From: Batillaria attramentaria
Taxonomy: Eukaryota > Mollusca > Gastropoda > Batillariidae
NCBI GenBank assembly: GCA_018292915.2
Contig: JACVVK020000224.1
Coordinates: 757,001 to 821,000, forward strand
Direction of reading: 5' to 3'
DNA length: 64,000 bases
The position numbers were made by a program, and so were the translations under genes. The notes below the pieces were generated by a model. That model had not been told where the DNA came from and searched no databases. It saw only the letters and a list, made by a program, of their open reading frames with translations. Below, piece by piece: positions 19,301-32,400 of this stretch. The first letter of the stretch is position 1; every line of letters starts with the position of its first letter.

Positions 19301-22300
19301 AAAGTGGAAGCTAAAACAATACTGGCGTGCAGCAGTCGGTAGAAAAAGTGGAAGCTAAAACAATACTGGCGTGCAGCAGTCGGTAGAAAAAGTGGAAGCT
19401 AAAACAATACTGGCGTGCAGCAGTCGGTAGAAAAAGTGGAAGCTAAAACAATACTGGCGTGCAGCAGTCGGTAGAAAAAGTGGAAGCTAAAACAATACTG
19501 GCGTGCAGCAGTCGGTAGAAAAAGTGGAAGCTAAAACAATACTGGCGCTGCAGCAGTTGGTAGAAAAAGTGGAAGCTAAAACAATACTGGCGTGCAGCAG
19601 TCGGTAGAAAAAGTGGAAGCTAAAACAATACTGGCGTGCAGCAGTCGGTAGAAAAAGTGGAAGCTAAAACAATACTGGCGTGCAGCAGTCGGTAGAAAAA
19701 GTGGAAGCTAAAACAATACTGGCGTGCAGCAGTCGGTAGAAAAAGTGGAAGCTAAAACAATACTGGCGTGCAGCAGTTGGTAGAAAAAGTGGAAGCTAAA
19801 ACAATACTGGCGTGCAGCAGTTGGTAGAAAAAGTGGAAGCTAAAACAATACTGGCGTGCAGCAGTTGGTAGAAAAAGTGGAAGCTAAAACAATACTGGCG
19901 TGCAGCAGTCGGTAGAAAAAGTGGAAGCTAAAACAATACTGGCGTGCAGCAGTCGGTAGAAAAAGTGGAAGCTAAAACAATACTGGCGTGCAGCAGTTGG
20001 TAGAAAAAGTGGAAGCTAAAACAATACTGGCGTGCAGCAGTTGGTAGAAAAAGTGGAAGCTAAAACAATACTGGCGTGCAGCAGTTGGTAGAAAAAGTGG
20101 AAGCTAAAACAATACTGGCGTGCAGCAGTCGGTAGAAAAAGTGGAAGCTAAAACAATACTGGCGTGCAGCAGTCGGTAGAAAAAGTGGAAGCTAAAACAA
20201 TACTGGCGTGCAGCAGTCGGTAGAAAAAGTGGAAGCTAAAACAATACTGGCGTGCAGCAGTTGGTAGAAAAAGTGGAAGCTAAAACAATACTGGCGTGCA
20301 GCAGTTGGTAGAAAAAGTGGAAGCTAAAACAATACTGGCGTGCAGCAGTCGGTAGAAAAAGTGGAAGCTAAAACAATACTGGCGTGCAGCAGTCGGTAGA
20401 AAAAGTGGAAGCTAAAACAATACTGGCGTGCAGCAGTCGGTAGAAAAAGTGGAAGCTAAAACAATACTAAATAACAATAATGCTAGAGAGAATTATCCAG
20501 ACACCCTGTGGAGAAAGCGGTGAAGAAAGTGAAAACTACTCACCAGTTTGATTCCGGCCAGAGCGACCATAATCTCGTCATCCGTGTCCAGATTTTGTCT
20601 GGACAGTTCGTCCTGTAAACGACCTGAAACACACATTAAATAATAATGAATGAATGAATTTTCTTGCGTAAGGCCTCCAGCTCGTTCACAAAGGAAACAC
20701 ACGAAGATATATATGCGAGTATTACAACGCATGTATCAATACACACATGAGTGAAACACACAGAAACAGAGAAACAGACATTGTGTTATAATCTTAGTCG
20801 CCTACCAAAGATTGTCGCAAGTGAAGCGCATGGTATAATAATAATCCCCCCCCCCCCCCACCAAAAAAAAAATTTTTAAAAAATGGCGTCTCCTGAGGCT
20901 TAAGACTGTCTATGCTACCCTCTATAAACTTTGCTGTATTACAGCACTCCTAAACTTTAATGATTATTACAAGTAATTATAAAGAGTGTGTGTTGCCTGT
21001 TGGTTTATCTAACCATCAGTAAACTCTGTGCTGTTAATTAAGATACGCAATATGTAAATTACATTGTCACACACACATAAACCCAAACAAGAGTAAATAA
21101 TAATAATAATACTAATGTGGACTCAGTTGCTTCTCCCGACGGGCAGTCAATTCAATTCAGTTCAATTCAATAAAGCTTTATCATCCCCTCAGGGGAAATT
21201 AGGGTGTGGTGGTCATGAACACATTACTTAGGGCCCCCTGGCTCCACGTGGAGCATAGGCCATCGACAACCCTTCGCCATCGCACTCTGTTCTGGGCTAT
21301 TCTTGCCACTCCAGTCCAGTTGGTCCCCTGCTTATATAACTCTGCCTCAGTGTCCCGCCTCCAGCTGTTGCGAGGCCGGCCTCTCTTCCTTTTCCCCTGT
21401 GGGTTCCATGTCAGGGCTTGGCGTGTGGTGCTGGATGCTGGCTTCCTGAGGGTGTGTCCAATCCAGCCCCACTTCCTCCGCAGGATCTGCTTGGTCGCTG
21501 GTTCCTGCCCTGCTCGCTCCCACAGCTCTTCGTTCTGGATCTTCTCTGGCCATCGGATGTTGAAGATGCGCCTCAGACAGGTGTTGAGAAATGTCTGGAT
21601 CTTCTGCTGCATCGTCTTTGTTGTCCTCCATGTTTCGCATCCGTAGAGCAGAACTGACTTCACGTTGGAGTTGAAGATGCAAAGTTTGGTTCTTATGCTG
21701 ACAACTTTGGATGCCCAGATGTTCTTCAGCATGACCATTGCTGCTCTTGCCTTGCCGATTCTGGCTGTGACGTCTCGGTCTGTGCCTCCCTGTCCATCAA
21801 CCACACTCCCCAGGTAGACAAAGGACTCTACCTCCCTGATGGGCTCTCCACCGACTGTGACTGGTGTGTTGGCAGTGGTGTTGATCTTCATCAGCTCGGT
21901 TTTCCTCCTGTTGATCTTGAGCCCTGTTCCGGCTGATGTGGCTTCCAGGCATGTAGTCTTGTCCTGCATCTGGCTGTGGCTGTGAGACAGGAGCGCCAGG
22001 TCGTCCGCGAAGTCGAGGTCATCCAGCTGCGTCCAGAGTGTCCACTGTATCCCGTTTTTCCTGCCTGTTGTGGTGGTCTTCATGATCCAGTCGATGACCA
22101 GGAGGAAGAGGAATGGGGACAACAGGCATCCCTGGCGGACTCCGGTCTTCACCTCGAAGCTTTCTGACAACTGGCCGGCATGGGCAATCCTGCAGCTCAT
22201 GTCTTTGTAGGTGCACTGGATCAGGGAGATGATCTTCCCGGGAACTCCATAGTGCCTTAGCAGCTTCCACAGTGCCTCTCTGTCTACACTGTCGAAGGCC

Positions 22301-25300
22301 TTCTCATAGTCTATGAAGTTGATGTAGAGGGGGGAGTTCCACTCCAGTGACTGCTCAACAATGATGCGTAGGCTGGCGATCTGGTCAGCGCAGGACCTGT
22401 TCCTGCGAAAGCCCGCCTGCTGGTCTCGGAGCATAGGGTCAACTGCCTCCCTCATCCTCTCCAGTAGAATTCTGTTGAGAACCTTGCCTGGCACTGACAG
22501 GAGCATGATCCCTCGGTAGTTGCTGCAGTCCCTGAGGTCCCCTTTCTTTGGCAGCTTGATGACGATCCCTTCTTTCCACTGGGCTGGCACCTCTTCCTTC
22601 TCCCAGATCTTGCTGAATAGGCTGTGCAGCATGTTGACGGCTGTCTCTGTGTCTGCTTTGATGGCTTCTGCTGGTATCTCGTCCGGCCCTGCAGCTTTCC
22701 CATTTCTCAGTGTCATGATGGCTTTCCTGATCTCCGCCTTAGAGGGCTTGTCGCAGTTGATGGGTAGTTCTGTCTCAGCTGGCGGGATGTCTGGAGGTGT
22801 TTCAGGGATGGGGCGATTTAACAGTTTCCTGAAGTGTTCTGCCCATCGCTTCAGCTGTTCCTCAGTTGTTGTCAGTGGGTGCCCGTTCTTGTCCTTCACT
22901 GGTTTGTCTGTCTGCCGAAATTTGCCCGCGAGCTTCTTGGTCACCTGGTACAGGTCTTTTAGGTTCCCTTGTCCGGCTGCTTCCTCTGCTTGATTGGCCA
23001 TGTTGTCGATGTAGTCCCTCTTGTCCTTTCTGGTGCTCCTCTTCACTTCTCTGTCAGCTGCTGTGTATTCTTCCTGTGCCTTTGCCTTAGCTCTTCTTGT
23101 TCGGCTCGTGTTCAGTGCAGTTTTCTTCTTTTTCCTAACTTCCAGCTTCTGGATGGTATCAGCAGAGATCCATTCCTTGTGTTGGGTCTTTCTCTTGCCA
23201 AGGACCTCTTCGCATGTGTCGTGCCAGAGTTTCTTGCTGTGTTCCCACTGTGTCTCGATATCCATTCCACTGTCTTCTATCAGGTCTTGCAGTGGCTGGA
23301 ACCTGTTGGAAAGGCTGATCCGGAATGCTGCTTGTGTCTCTGTGTTCCTGAGTAGGCCAACGTTGTACCTGGTCCGTGTGTTGTTGGCGTTGGTGTGTCT
23401 CTTAAGCCGAAGTCTCAATGTTGTTGCAAGAAGGTGGTGGTCTGATGATACATCGGCACCCCTCATCACGCGCACATCTCGCCACGATCTCCTGAACTTC
23501 CGGCTGATGCAGATGTGATCAATCTGGTTCTCCGTGACATGGTCCGGCGATCTCCATGTGGCCTTGTGGATGCGCTTGTGTGGGAAGATGCTGCCTCCTA
23601 TCACTAGCTGGTTCAGGGCACAAAAGTCTGCAAAGCGCTTGCCATTTTCGTTCATCTGTCCCAGTCCGTGTGTTCCCATGGTGTTCTCATAGCCTGTGTT
23701 GTCTGATCCAATCTTGGCGTTGAAGTCTCCCATCAGTATGGTCATGTCCTTGGCTCCTCCTCTATCTATCACTGTCTGCAGTTGTTGGTAGAAATCATCT
23801 TTTTTCTCCTCTTCCGCATCATTGGTGGGAGCGTAGCACTGGATGATGTTTAGCTTGATGTCTTTCTTCTTGGTGATGAATTTGGCTGTGATGATGCGGG
23901 AGTTGACAGGTTCCCAGCCGATGAGTGCCCGCTGTGCCTCCGGTGCCAGCATCAGGGCCACGCCCTCAGTGTGGGGGGCTCCATCCTCTGTGTGTCCCGA
24001 GTACAGCAATTGCTCTCCCGATGAAAATCTCAGCTGTCCTGTCTGTAGCCACCTTGTCTCACTCAGTCCCAGTACTCCTATCCTGTAGTTCTTCATCTCT
24101 CTTGCTACTTGTATGGTCCTTCCTACTTCATACATTGTCCTGATGTTCCATGTGGCTACTCTCGTCGTCGTCCTGGGTGTTAGAAGGGGGGTCGGCCTTG
24201 CAGCTTCCTTTCGGCTTTCACTGCAATGCGTCATAGGTCTCCGGGATGGAGACCCTTCCTCGCCCAGGTGAATGTTTTGGTTTGTTGCTGTCGATGCTTC
24301 TGTAACTTTTATGTTTTTTACAGGTAGGGCTGTTAACCCTACGTAAACCCGTTTAGCCTCTTGGAGAGGTGGTCCACATTCGTCTGACCTCTACCCTTCG
24401 ACCTGTCCAGCTTGGGTGACCCTGCCAGGAGCACGTGCTCCCGCTGGCGAAGCTCTCTGGGTCATTGAGGTACACAAGCCACTACCCCACGACAAGGGTT
24501 GGACCATGTAGGGATGAACACATAAGACAGTACATTAAAAATCACTCAAACAAAATAATCAATAATCAAACCATACATATTACAGCAGAAAGAGTATAAA
24601 TTTAGATATAACAGATTAAATCCTATAAATATACACCTTAAAATATTCCTTAAAATATCACATCAGTGCCATCACATTTAAGTTTTAAAAACCCACCTAC
24701 CCATCCACCTACTTACATTCACACACACACACACACACACAGAGTTAACTTCTGTATGAAGTGGTAACCACTACACTACAGGGGCCGGTAACCCACTGAC
24801 CTATGTGCACGTCCAACTTGCTGGCACAGTAGCGACACATGTCAGCACGATCATTTAGCTGGCCCTGTAGACCGGAGATCTGCTGGTGGTACTCAAGCTC
24901 CTGTCACACAGAAAACGTGTCTGCAGACTGGTGGGTATAGGATTTGGAGGAGGGGGGGGGGGGGGGGGGTAGTTGATGTTGAGAATGCTCTATGAAGTCA
25001 AAATTATAATGCAGTCTTTGGTCAGTCAGCTCCACAGATTCCTGACTTGAAAAGCTGGTCAAATGAGGGACTAATTAAGCTATATTTCGCTTCTCCATTA
25101 TAACAATCTTTCTTCTTTTTTTTTTTCTTTTATCCAAACAACAGATGATGTGGGTTTCAGAGACAGAGGGGGAGAGGCACAGAGAGAGAGAGAGACAGAC
25201 AGAGAGAGACAGACAAAGAGAGAGAGGGAGACAGAGAGAGGTCTGACACTGAAAGATAAAACAAATCTGCCTGGAAGAGACAGGATGATGCATGACTTGA

Positions 25301-26355
25301 AACTGACAGTTGGACTTCCAGTAGTATGCTTTTACTTTCACATGTCAATTCAGTTGTTTTTTTTAATTAAATATCTGATTTGTCCTGTAGGACAATAACA
25401 GTTGATTATGTAGGCATACAAGGCAGCAACAAACAACAACAAAATGTAACAAAACTGACCATTACCCCCCTCCCCCCCCCCCCACCAACCCCTATGTAAT
25501 AATGTCGTGTTTTGGTATCCCATATTTTCACTTCTATCCCCTTTCTCCTTCCCCACACGCTCACCTGTTTAGTCAGTTTCCTTCCCTTGGACTTGCCGCG
25601 GGAGGGTAGGGTGGCGAACTTGGTAGGGCTACTATGATTGGACGCCTCGTCCGGGCTGAAACCAACGGGACTGTAGCCAGCGGGGCTGGACTGGGCAGAC
25701 CTGAGGTTCGTAGGGTCAAGGCGGGCAAAGGAGGAGGAGGAGGCGTGGCCGCGAGGTCGGAACATACTGTCCTCCACTTGGGACAGACTGGCCGTGGAGC
25801 CGCGTTTATTTTGCGGAGGCGATACTAGAGTCATCGAGAAGAAGTTGTCAGAAAAATGCAGAACAGAAGAAGACTTACAGAATCACACACACACACACAC
25901 ACACACACAGCAGAAATGTCTTGAAGAAACTGTCAAAAATCACATGTGGTCAGTTTAAAAATGTTCAGTTGTCAAAACACCATCAGATGAAAAAAGAACC
26001 ATGAATGATTATCAATGCTTATTGAAGTTAAACTTCAACTCTTGAATTACCAGTACCAGATCTTTACATCTTTGTGGATTATGTGATGCATTTCACAGTA
26101 CATGTACACGCATGGCCCTGCTAAGTTTTCATGCTTAGGCTTAAAATTTCATGACTGAAATACACAGATATAGGCTGAAGCAAACTGCGACAGTGCTTGA
26201 TAATAAAATCATACAGCTGCCCTTAACGTGAGGATCAAGTATGCAGAATCAACCGACCGTACGATAGCAGCATGTCTGCCATGCATAGTTAGTATCAATG
26301 AAAGAGATTAGTGAATTACGTGGACAAAGCCAACGTTGTCCGTCAGGACACACAC

Positions 26356-26400
<45 letters not shown>

Positions 26401-29400
26401 CCACACACATGAAAAAGCAAAGCAAGAGAAGAAAAAAACAATAAAACAAACAAAACATAACCGGCTCTTAACTGGGCACTGCGGAGCGCCACAGTGCTGT
26501 ACACAGTTGTGACACAGTTGTGATTTGGGGGGTTTCCGCCGCTGTGGCATCATCACAGCAACCTGGATTTCAAATAGCCACAACTGTGACTGTGGTTTCC
26601 ACAGCAGATTCTGACTGGCTGTACTACGTCACTCAGCGGCGTCAGCGCGCAAACATGGCAGACAGTGCATCTTCAATCGGTTTTTCACCGAGCACAGCTG
26701 TGTTCAGTTTTGTAGTTAGTAGACACACCGAGCGCAACGACTGTGATGTGCACATGTGTGTTTCGCTCGCTGTGCCCAGTTAAGAGCAGGCTTTACCCAT
26801 CTCTCTCTCTCTTTCTCGTAGCTCAGGTCTAAAGGCAATTTCCAACAATGGTTATTGTAGCCAACAACCCCTACCATTGTTAAAGAAACTATCAATGCCA
26901 CCGGCTCTCCTTAGATCCGACACCGAATTCAAAAGAAAAACAATTGTAAAGCATTACAAAATTTCAAACTGTACATTTCTACACAAGGCTTCACATAAAA
27001 TGGCAGCAGGATGGGGGTGGGGCTGAAGAAGGGGCAGCTGGGCAAAGGGGTGGGGGAAGGGGTGGTGGGGAGGTGGTGAAGGGAAGCAGAGGAAGGGGGA
27101 GGATGGGGCTGTGTGGGTTGGTGAGGAGGGGAGGGGGGGGGTGTTAAGCCACTGCAACAGGGCTTTGGGTTTTAGGTTTAGCAGACGCCACCGAAAAGAA
27201 AATACCACAACACCGACACTTCTGCACAACACTGAAAATTGCGGTCATATTCTACCTGGCGAGATATCAGTCTGCAGATTCATGGGCTCGCTGGAGGATT
27301 TGGGAAGATTCTTTTGGAACGCAGAGACGGAGAGAGTTTTTGGGCGGCTGAATCGTCGAGAGAAGGACGAGAATCCTCCCTGGTGTTTGTGAGAATGATG
27401 ACCTACACCACCACCAGCCACACACAATGGATGACGAAGAAATATGGGTTAGTATAATGTATGACATTAAAAGTAGCTCTCTTGATTCTCAAAGCGTACC
27501 TTTTGAGGCTGTTTACGCTTGCCAAGTTTCCTGGATTGAATCTGGGTTGGGTTGTGTTTACATTTAACCAACCCAGGCTGAAAGCGACCCGGGTTCAACC
27601 CTGCTATGGATAAGAGCCCGCATGACAAAGTCAGGGTTATGGAGTTTTAGCCCCGGGTTAGAGTCTAACCTAGAACTAAACTAGCTCTAGGGTTAAATTT
27701 TCTGTTGTTTTTTGTTTTAAATCAGGAAGCTGGTCCATTCCAGCAAGGTGCCTATGAACCCCCCCCCCCCCCTTTATTTTCCCTTTATTCTTTTTTTCAT
27801 GATTCCTTCTTTTTATTTTTGTTCTTTTTTTATATTTCTTTTTTTTAGTTATTTAGTACCTAAAGGGCTTTTTTATGTCCTAGGGGTTAGTTAGTTAACG
27901 TGTCCTTAGGGACCATGCTATTTCCAAAGAAACAATAACAAAAAAAAAGCCTGTCTCAAATTCTAATTGCAAAAATCACGAGAGGTTCTTCAAGATCCAT
28001 GTCATGGTAGCTACACTGCAGTTAGTTGTGAAAAGCATGGTACTGATTGATGTGTATAAAAAGTGAAGCAGCATATTCATGGTGCATATATCGTAATAAC
28101 AAGTAATAATACATGCATCTCCTCTGTCTCTGGCTAGCAAGAATGGTTGCAGGCAAGAATGGTCGAAAGGTTTCGCACAAAGCTTGTTACAAGATCGCTA
28201 GCATACATGTATGGTCACAGATTCTGCGCAAAGAGTTTGTGTAAGTTAAGTCTACAAACAGGCTAAACAATCACGGATTTGATAGAGGCTTGTGCCCTTT
28301 ACCCTGATAACGGCAGAAATGTGACCTTCCATGAGAAAACCCGGCTTAAGTGCACACTTTTCAATTTTTTGTTTTTGGAGCCATCTTAAAGACACAGCCT
28401 TGCTCTTTACAGTGCAAAAAACTCCTATTAAGACATCATAATTTAAGGGCAGAACTACTTGATTTTGACAAAATCTCAATATCGACCAGATAGCACCCGC
28501 TGGCCTTTGTTAGCCTCTAGCTCGAACAGCGGCGTGCGTCTTACGCCGGGTTTTCTCGTGGACAGTCACAAATACATGTACTAAAATGATGCAGTTTCCA
28601 GGATGCAGGTGGAGCTTATGCTACTGGTGAATTCCCACACACCAAAAGAGAAACATAAAGATGCAGAGATTCTGCAAAACCCACACTCACCATGCTTGGA
28701 GTGATGGTGCGAGGCAGAGCTGGACTTGGCAATCACTTGGTGACAGTAGTTTTGTGGTCGTGGGTATTGCTGTGAAACACGATGAAACATCACGATTATG
28801 GACACGATTTCATTTTTTAAAAAACAAAAAAACCCCAAACTTTTCTTGACTTGAAGATATTTTTGCGTCAAAAGCATGTATGCAAAATTGACCCGTCTTG
28901 TGTTATGAATCACAAACTATGCGCAGGGCTATGTAGTATTTACAGATTTAATGTGGGTACCGAAGATGGCTCATTCTTTATTCCACATCTGTTACCATAC
29001 AGACATTTCTGCTGTCTGTGTGTGTTATTCTGTAAGTCTTCTTCTGTTCTGCATTTTTCTAACAACTTCTTGATGACTCTAGTATCACTTCCGCAAAATA
29101 AATGCGGCTCCACGGTCAGCCTGTCTTTAAAGAGTACCGTTGATCATCCTTCTATTCATCAGCTGTTACGCACTCTCTAAGGTATTTACTGTAGCTAAGT
29201 GCTGCGTAACTTCACATGAAATGACGGCATTTCACCTATTATTTCTGACTTACGTTTGGCTCTCTCAGCCACAGGGCCTTGTCAATAAAGTAGTGAGCAT
29301 CGGACACCTGTGGGAACTTCATCAGCGCACTCAGACAGCCTGCGTAGTCACTGGCCAGCACTGAAAAATGCAAGTAGGTTGACATACATGTAACATGATG

Positions 29401-32400
29401 CGAAGCACACAAATTGTCAAATGACAAAATCTGCAGCAGAACCCGAGTTGTCCAGTTTCGAAGTGAATATCTTTGAATGTAATGAGGACTTTCATCGTCT
29501 TTCATCATCAACCTTGATAACTGACAACAAATTTGAGAACAGCATGTCACAGGCGACGCATGTTTTTCATGTTGCCGTGACAAACAGTGTTTTTCCAACA
29601 CTCTCCTGCAAACTCGTGGAACAAAAAGCGATCTGTAACTAGACACATGCAGCATTGCATTTCCGCTGAGCCATTGAAAATCTGATTGGCTTAAGCATTC
29701 TCGGACACTTTTTGTCCAATCATGATGCTTTATTTGCTAAGCATACGAGTTCCTCACCTTAATAATAATAATAATTGCATTAATAAGGCGCTTTATCCCA
29801 AATATTTTGGCTCAAAGCGCCGCGAGCTAAACCCAACACGCACGCTCACGTGAATCACACGCATTCTCTCACACACAGGACATAAACGTATTACAATCAC
29901 GTGGTGCGAAGGGTCAGCTCAGCTATTTAAATTTCGGAATTTAGATATGCATTTATTTTTCAAACTTGGTGGGCTGAACATTTCCAAAGCAGAGGGGGAG
30001 GAAGCCGGAGTACCCGGAGAGAACCCCCGACGATCGGCCCGAATGAACGGTGCCACATACGAGAAGGAAAAATTCTTTGCCCCGAGTGGGGCTCGAACCC
30101 CTCACCTCTCGCATTGGTGACAAGTCTCTTAACCACTAGACCACCGACCGCCCCTAGTTTGCTATGGCTGACACGCTACAATTCACATACATCTCTCCTA
30201 CTTGGATACTCTTGTAAACAACAACAAATGGTTTTGACTTTTAGACTGTTTATATCCAAAACAAAAAAACAAAACAAAAAAAATGGACCATAAAACTTTA
30301 CAAAAGGACCCTAAAAAATTTGGAGAGAGGGTCCCACGGATCCTTGTATTTTTGAATCACAGGGAATGTTCAGCCAGGAATGGCAACAACCACCACCCTC
30401 ACTCCCTGATTCTTTTGTCACCTCAGTTTTACACATGGGGAATTCATGATCATGATACTCACACAGATCGCGTATGTAGAGCATCATGGCCACGAAGATA
30501 TAGTCGACGAGATCAAATCCAATACTGTCAGCAAAGATGGCGTCCCACAACATGAGTAAATCCTGCATTGGAAACTCTCTCCCAAACAACAGCCGCAACC
30601 ACCGTCTGAAAAATAATAATAAAAATAATGAGTATTGTATAGGCGCTTTATCCAATTTCATGAATCAGCTCAAAGCGCCGTGAACTGAACCCAACACGCA
30701 CACTCACGTGAATCACACGCATTCTCTCACACACTGGACATAAACACGTTACAATCACGGGGTGCGAAGGGTCAGCTCAGCTATTTAAACTTCGGAATTT
30801 AGAATTGCATTTGTTTTCAAATTTTGTAGGCTGAACATTTCCAAAGCAGAGGGGGAGGAAGCTGGAGTACCCGGACAGAACCCCCGACGCTAGAAAAACA
30901 AGAAAAAAAGAGAAGAAAAATCAGGGAAGTCTCAATAGACAGATTGACACTGAATGGCAGTGATCAAAGCTACTTGTGAAATCCTCGGCTAAAAATCAAA
31001 TCGACTCACATGCCGTAAATCTGCGGCGCGATTTCCAACTGCTCGAGATGGGCGTGTAACTCCGCGTCAAACTTCCTCAGTACATAGTCCTGTATGCGCG
31101 TGAGCTTTGTGACGATGACGCTGGACGGGAGAAGCTCCTGGGAGCGCACGAACGGCTGACTGGTGAAGATCTCGTGCTTCTTCTGAAACACACACCATGT
31201 CTCTGGCTTAATGTTTCGACACTGCTTCACATCTGCAGGAACTATGATAGAAAATTTGTCCTCAGGGCTCAAAATGGTCCACGATCCAAAAAGAGAAAAA
31301 TTGTGTAGCATTTAGAGACGAAGAGGCAAACCCACCGTTGCTCATCTGTTTGTTGCGTGTCCGGCGACATCCCCCCCCCCCGGAATTTTTTTAAAACTCG
31401 ACTAAAATCTGTGCAATTAGGTGCGTTCTGGCATGATTGTAAGTGCTTCAGAGGCGGATTTGCTTTTCTTTTTAGAGGGAGAGTTTCTAAATTAGACCAA
31501 AACCTGTGCAGTTGGAATGATTTTACGTTCTTGAGAGGAGGAAACAATATTTTAGGGAGGAAAGTTTCTTGCCGGAGGTGGAAATCTGCCGAAAGGTGGA
31601 ATATTTTAAGCTCTGGTCCTGGCTGACCGTGTAAAGTATAGGACGTTTGTCCCAAAAATTGTCCATTGTGGCACAGAAATGACAGGATATGTATCTGCCT
31701 TGGTAACAACATAACCAGGGCCCGTATGTAATGGTCGAGGTTAGGGCTTTTAGCCCCGGGTTAGAGCCTAACCTCGAACTAAACTAGCTCCAGGGTTAAA
31801 ATTTCTGTTGTTTTTTGTTTTAAATCAGGAAGCTGGCCCAAAAGGATTGTTTTTTCTTCCTTTCTTCGCTTCCTTTTTTTTAAATTTAATTTTGCTTTTG
31901 GGTTTCTTTTGTCCTAGTCTGGCATAGGCCCGTAGCCATGGGTTAAATTAATCTCGACTTTTACATACGGGCCCAGACATTTAAAAAACGAATTGGTCTC
32001 TGACTGCCATTCAAAACAGATATGAAGATATGCCAAAACAATTCAATTCACCTTTATTGTCCGCAGCTGAGGCAATTTGTTTGCGGCACAGACATAAAAG
32101 CACATCACACAGACACATCAAAACAGTTACATTGTACATAACCAATAAAACATAGCTTAAGAATTAACATGCTGACACGGTAAATGTCTGACTTCTAGTT
32201 CTATGGTACTGAATGTGGCCTTCAATAGCAGTCCTTCATATCCGAGGACATATCATAGGACATATGTTCTGACAGACTGAAAAATAAGACAACTGTCCTG
32301 AATAAGAAAAAACCAAAGCAAACATGATAGGACATAATTATGTCTGACATAAAAAATTATTCGAAATTTCAAAAACGAATAGGTACGACAGATGTCCTAT

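Noticed and set aside
18315..20467. CRISPR-like regular array
   Set aside because: The units are contiguous without spacers, nearly identical over the whole 44 bp, and lie in a eukaryotic intron: a minisatellite.
22019..23518. Long open frames opposite to the LINE ORF (such as 23021-23518 and 22520-22993 plus; 47867-48364 minus)
   Set aside because: They are antisense shadows of a GC-balanced coding sequence and recur identically in both LINE copies.
25406..25564. Extension of TBC1D5 exon 25824-25565 into a Gly-rich frame
   Set aside because: A consensus donor (CAG|GTGAGC) and phase agreement with exon 24900-24801 show that this is intron.
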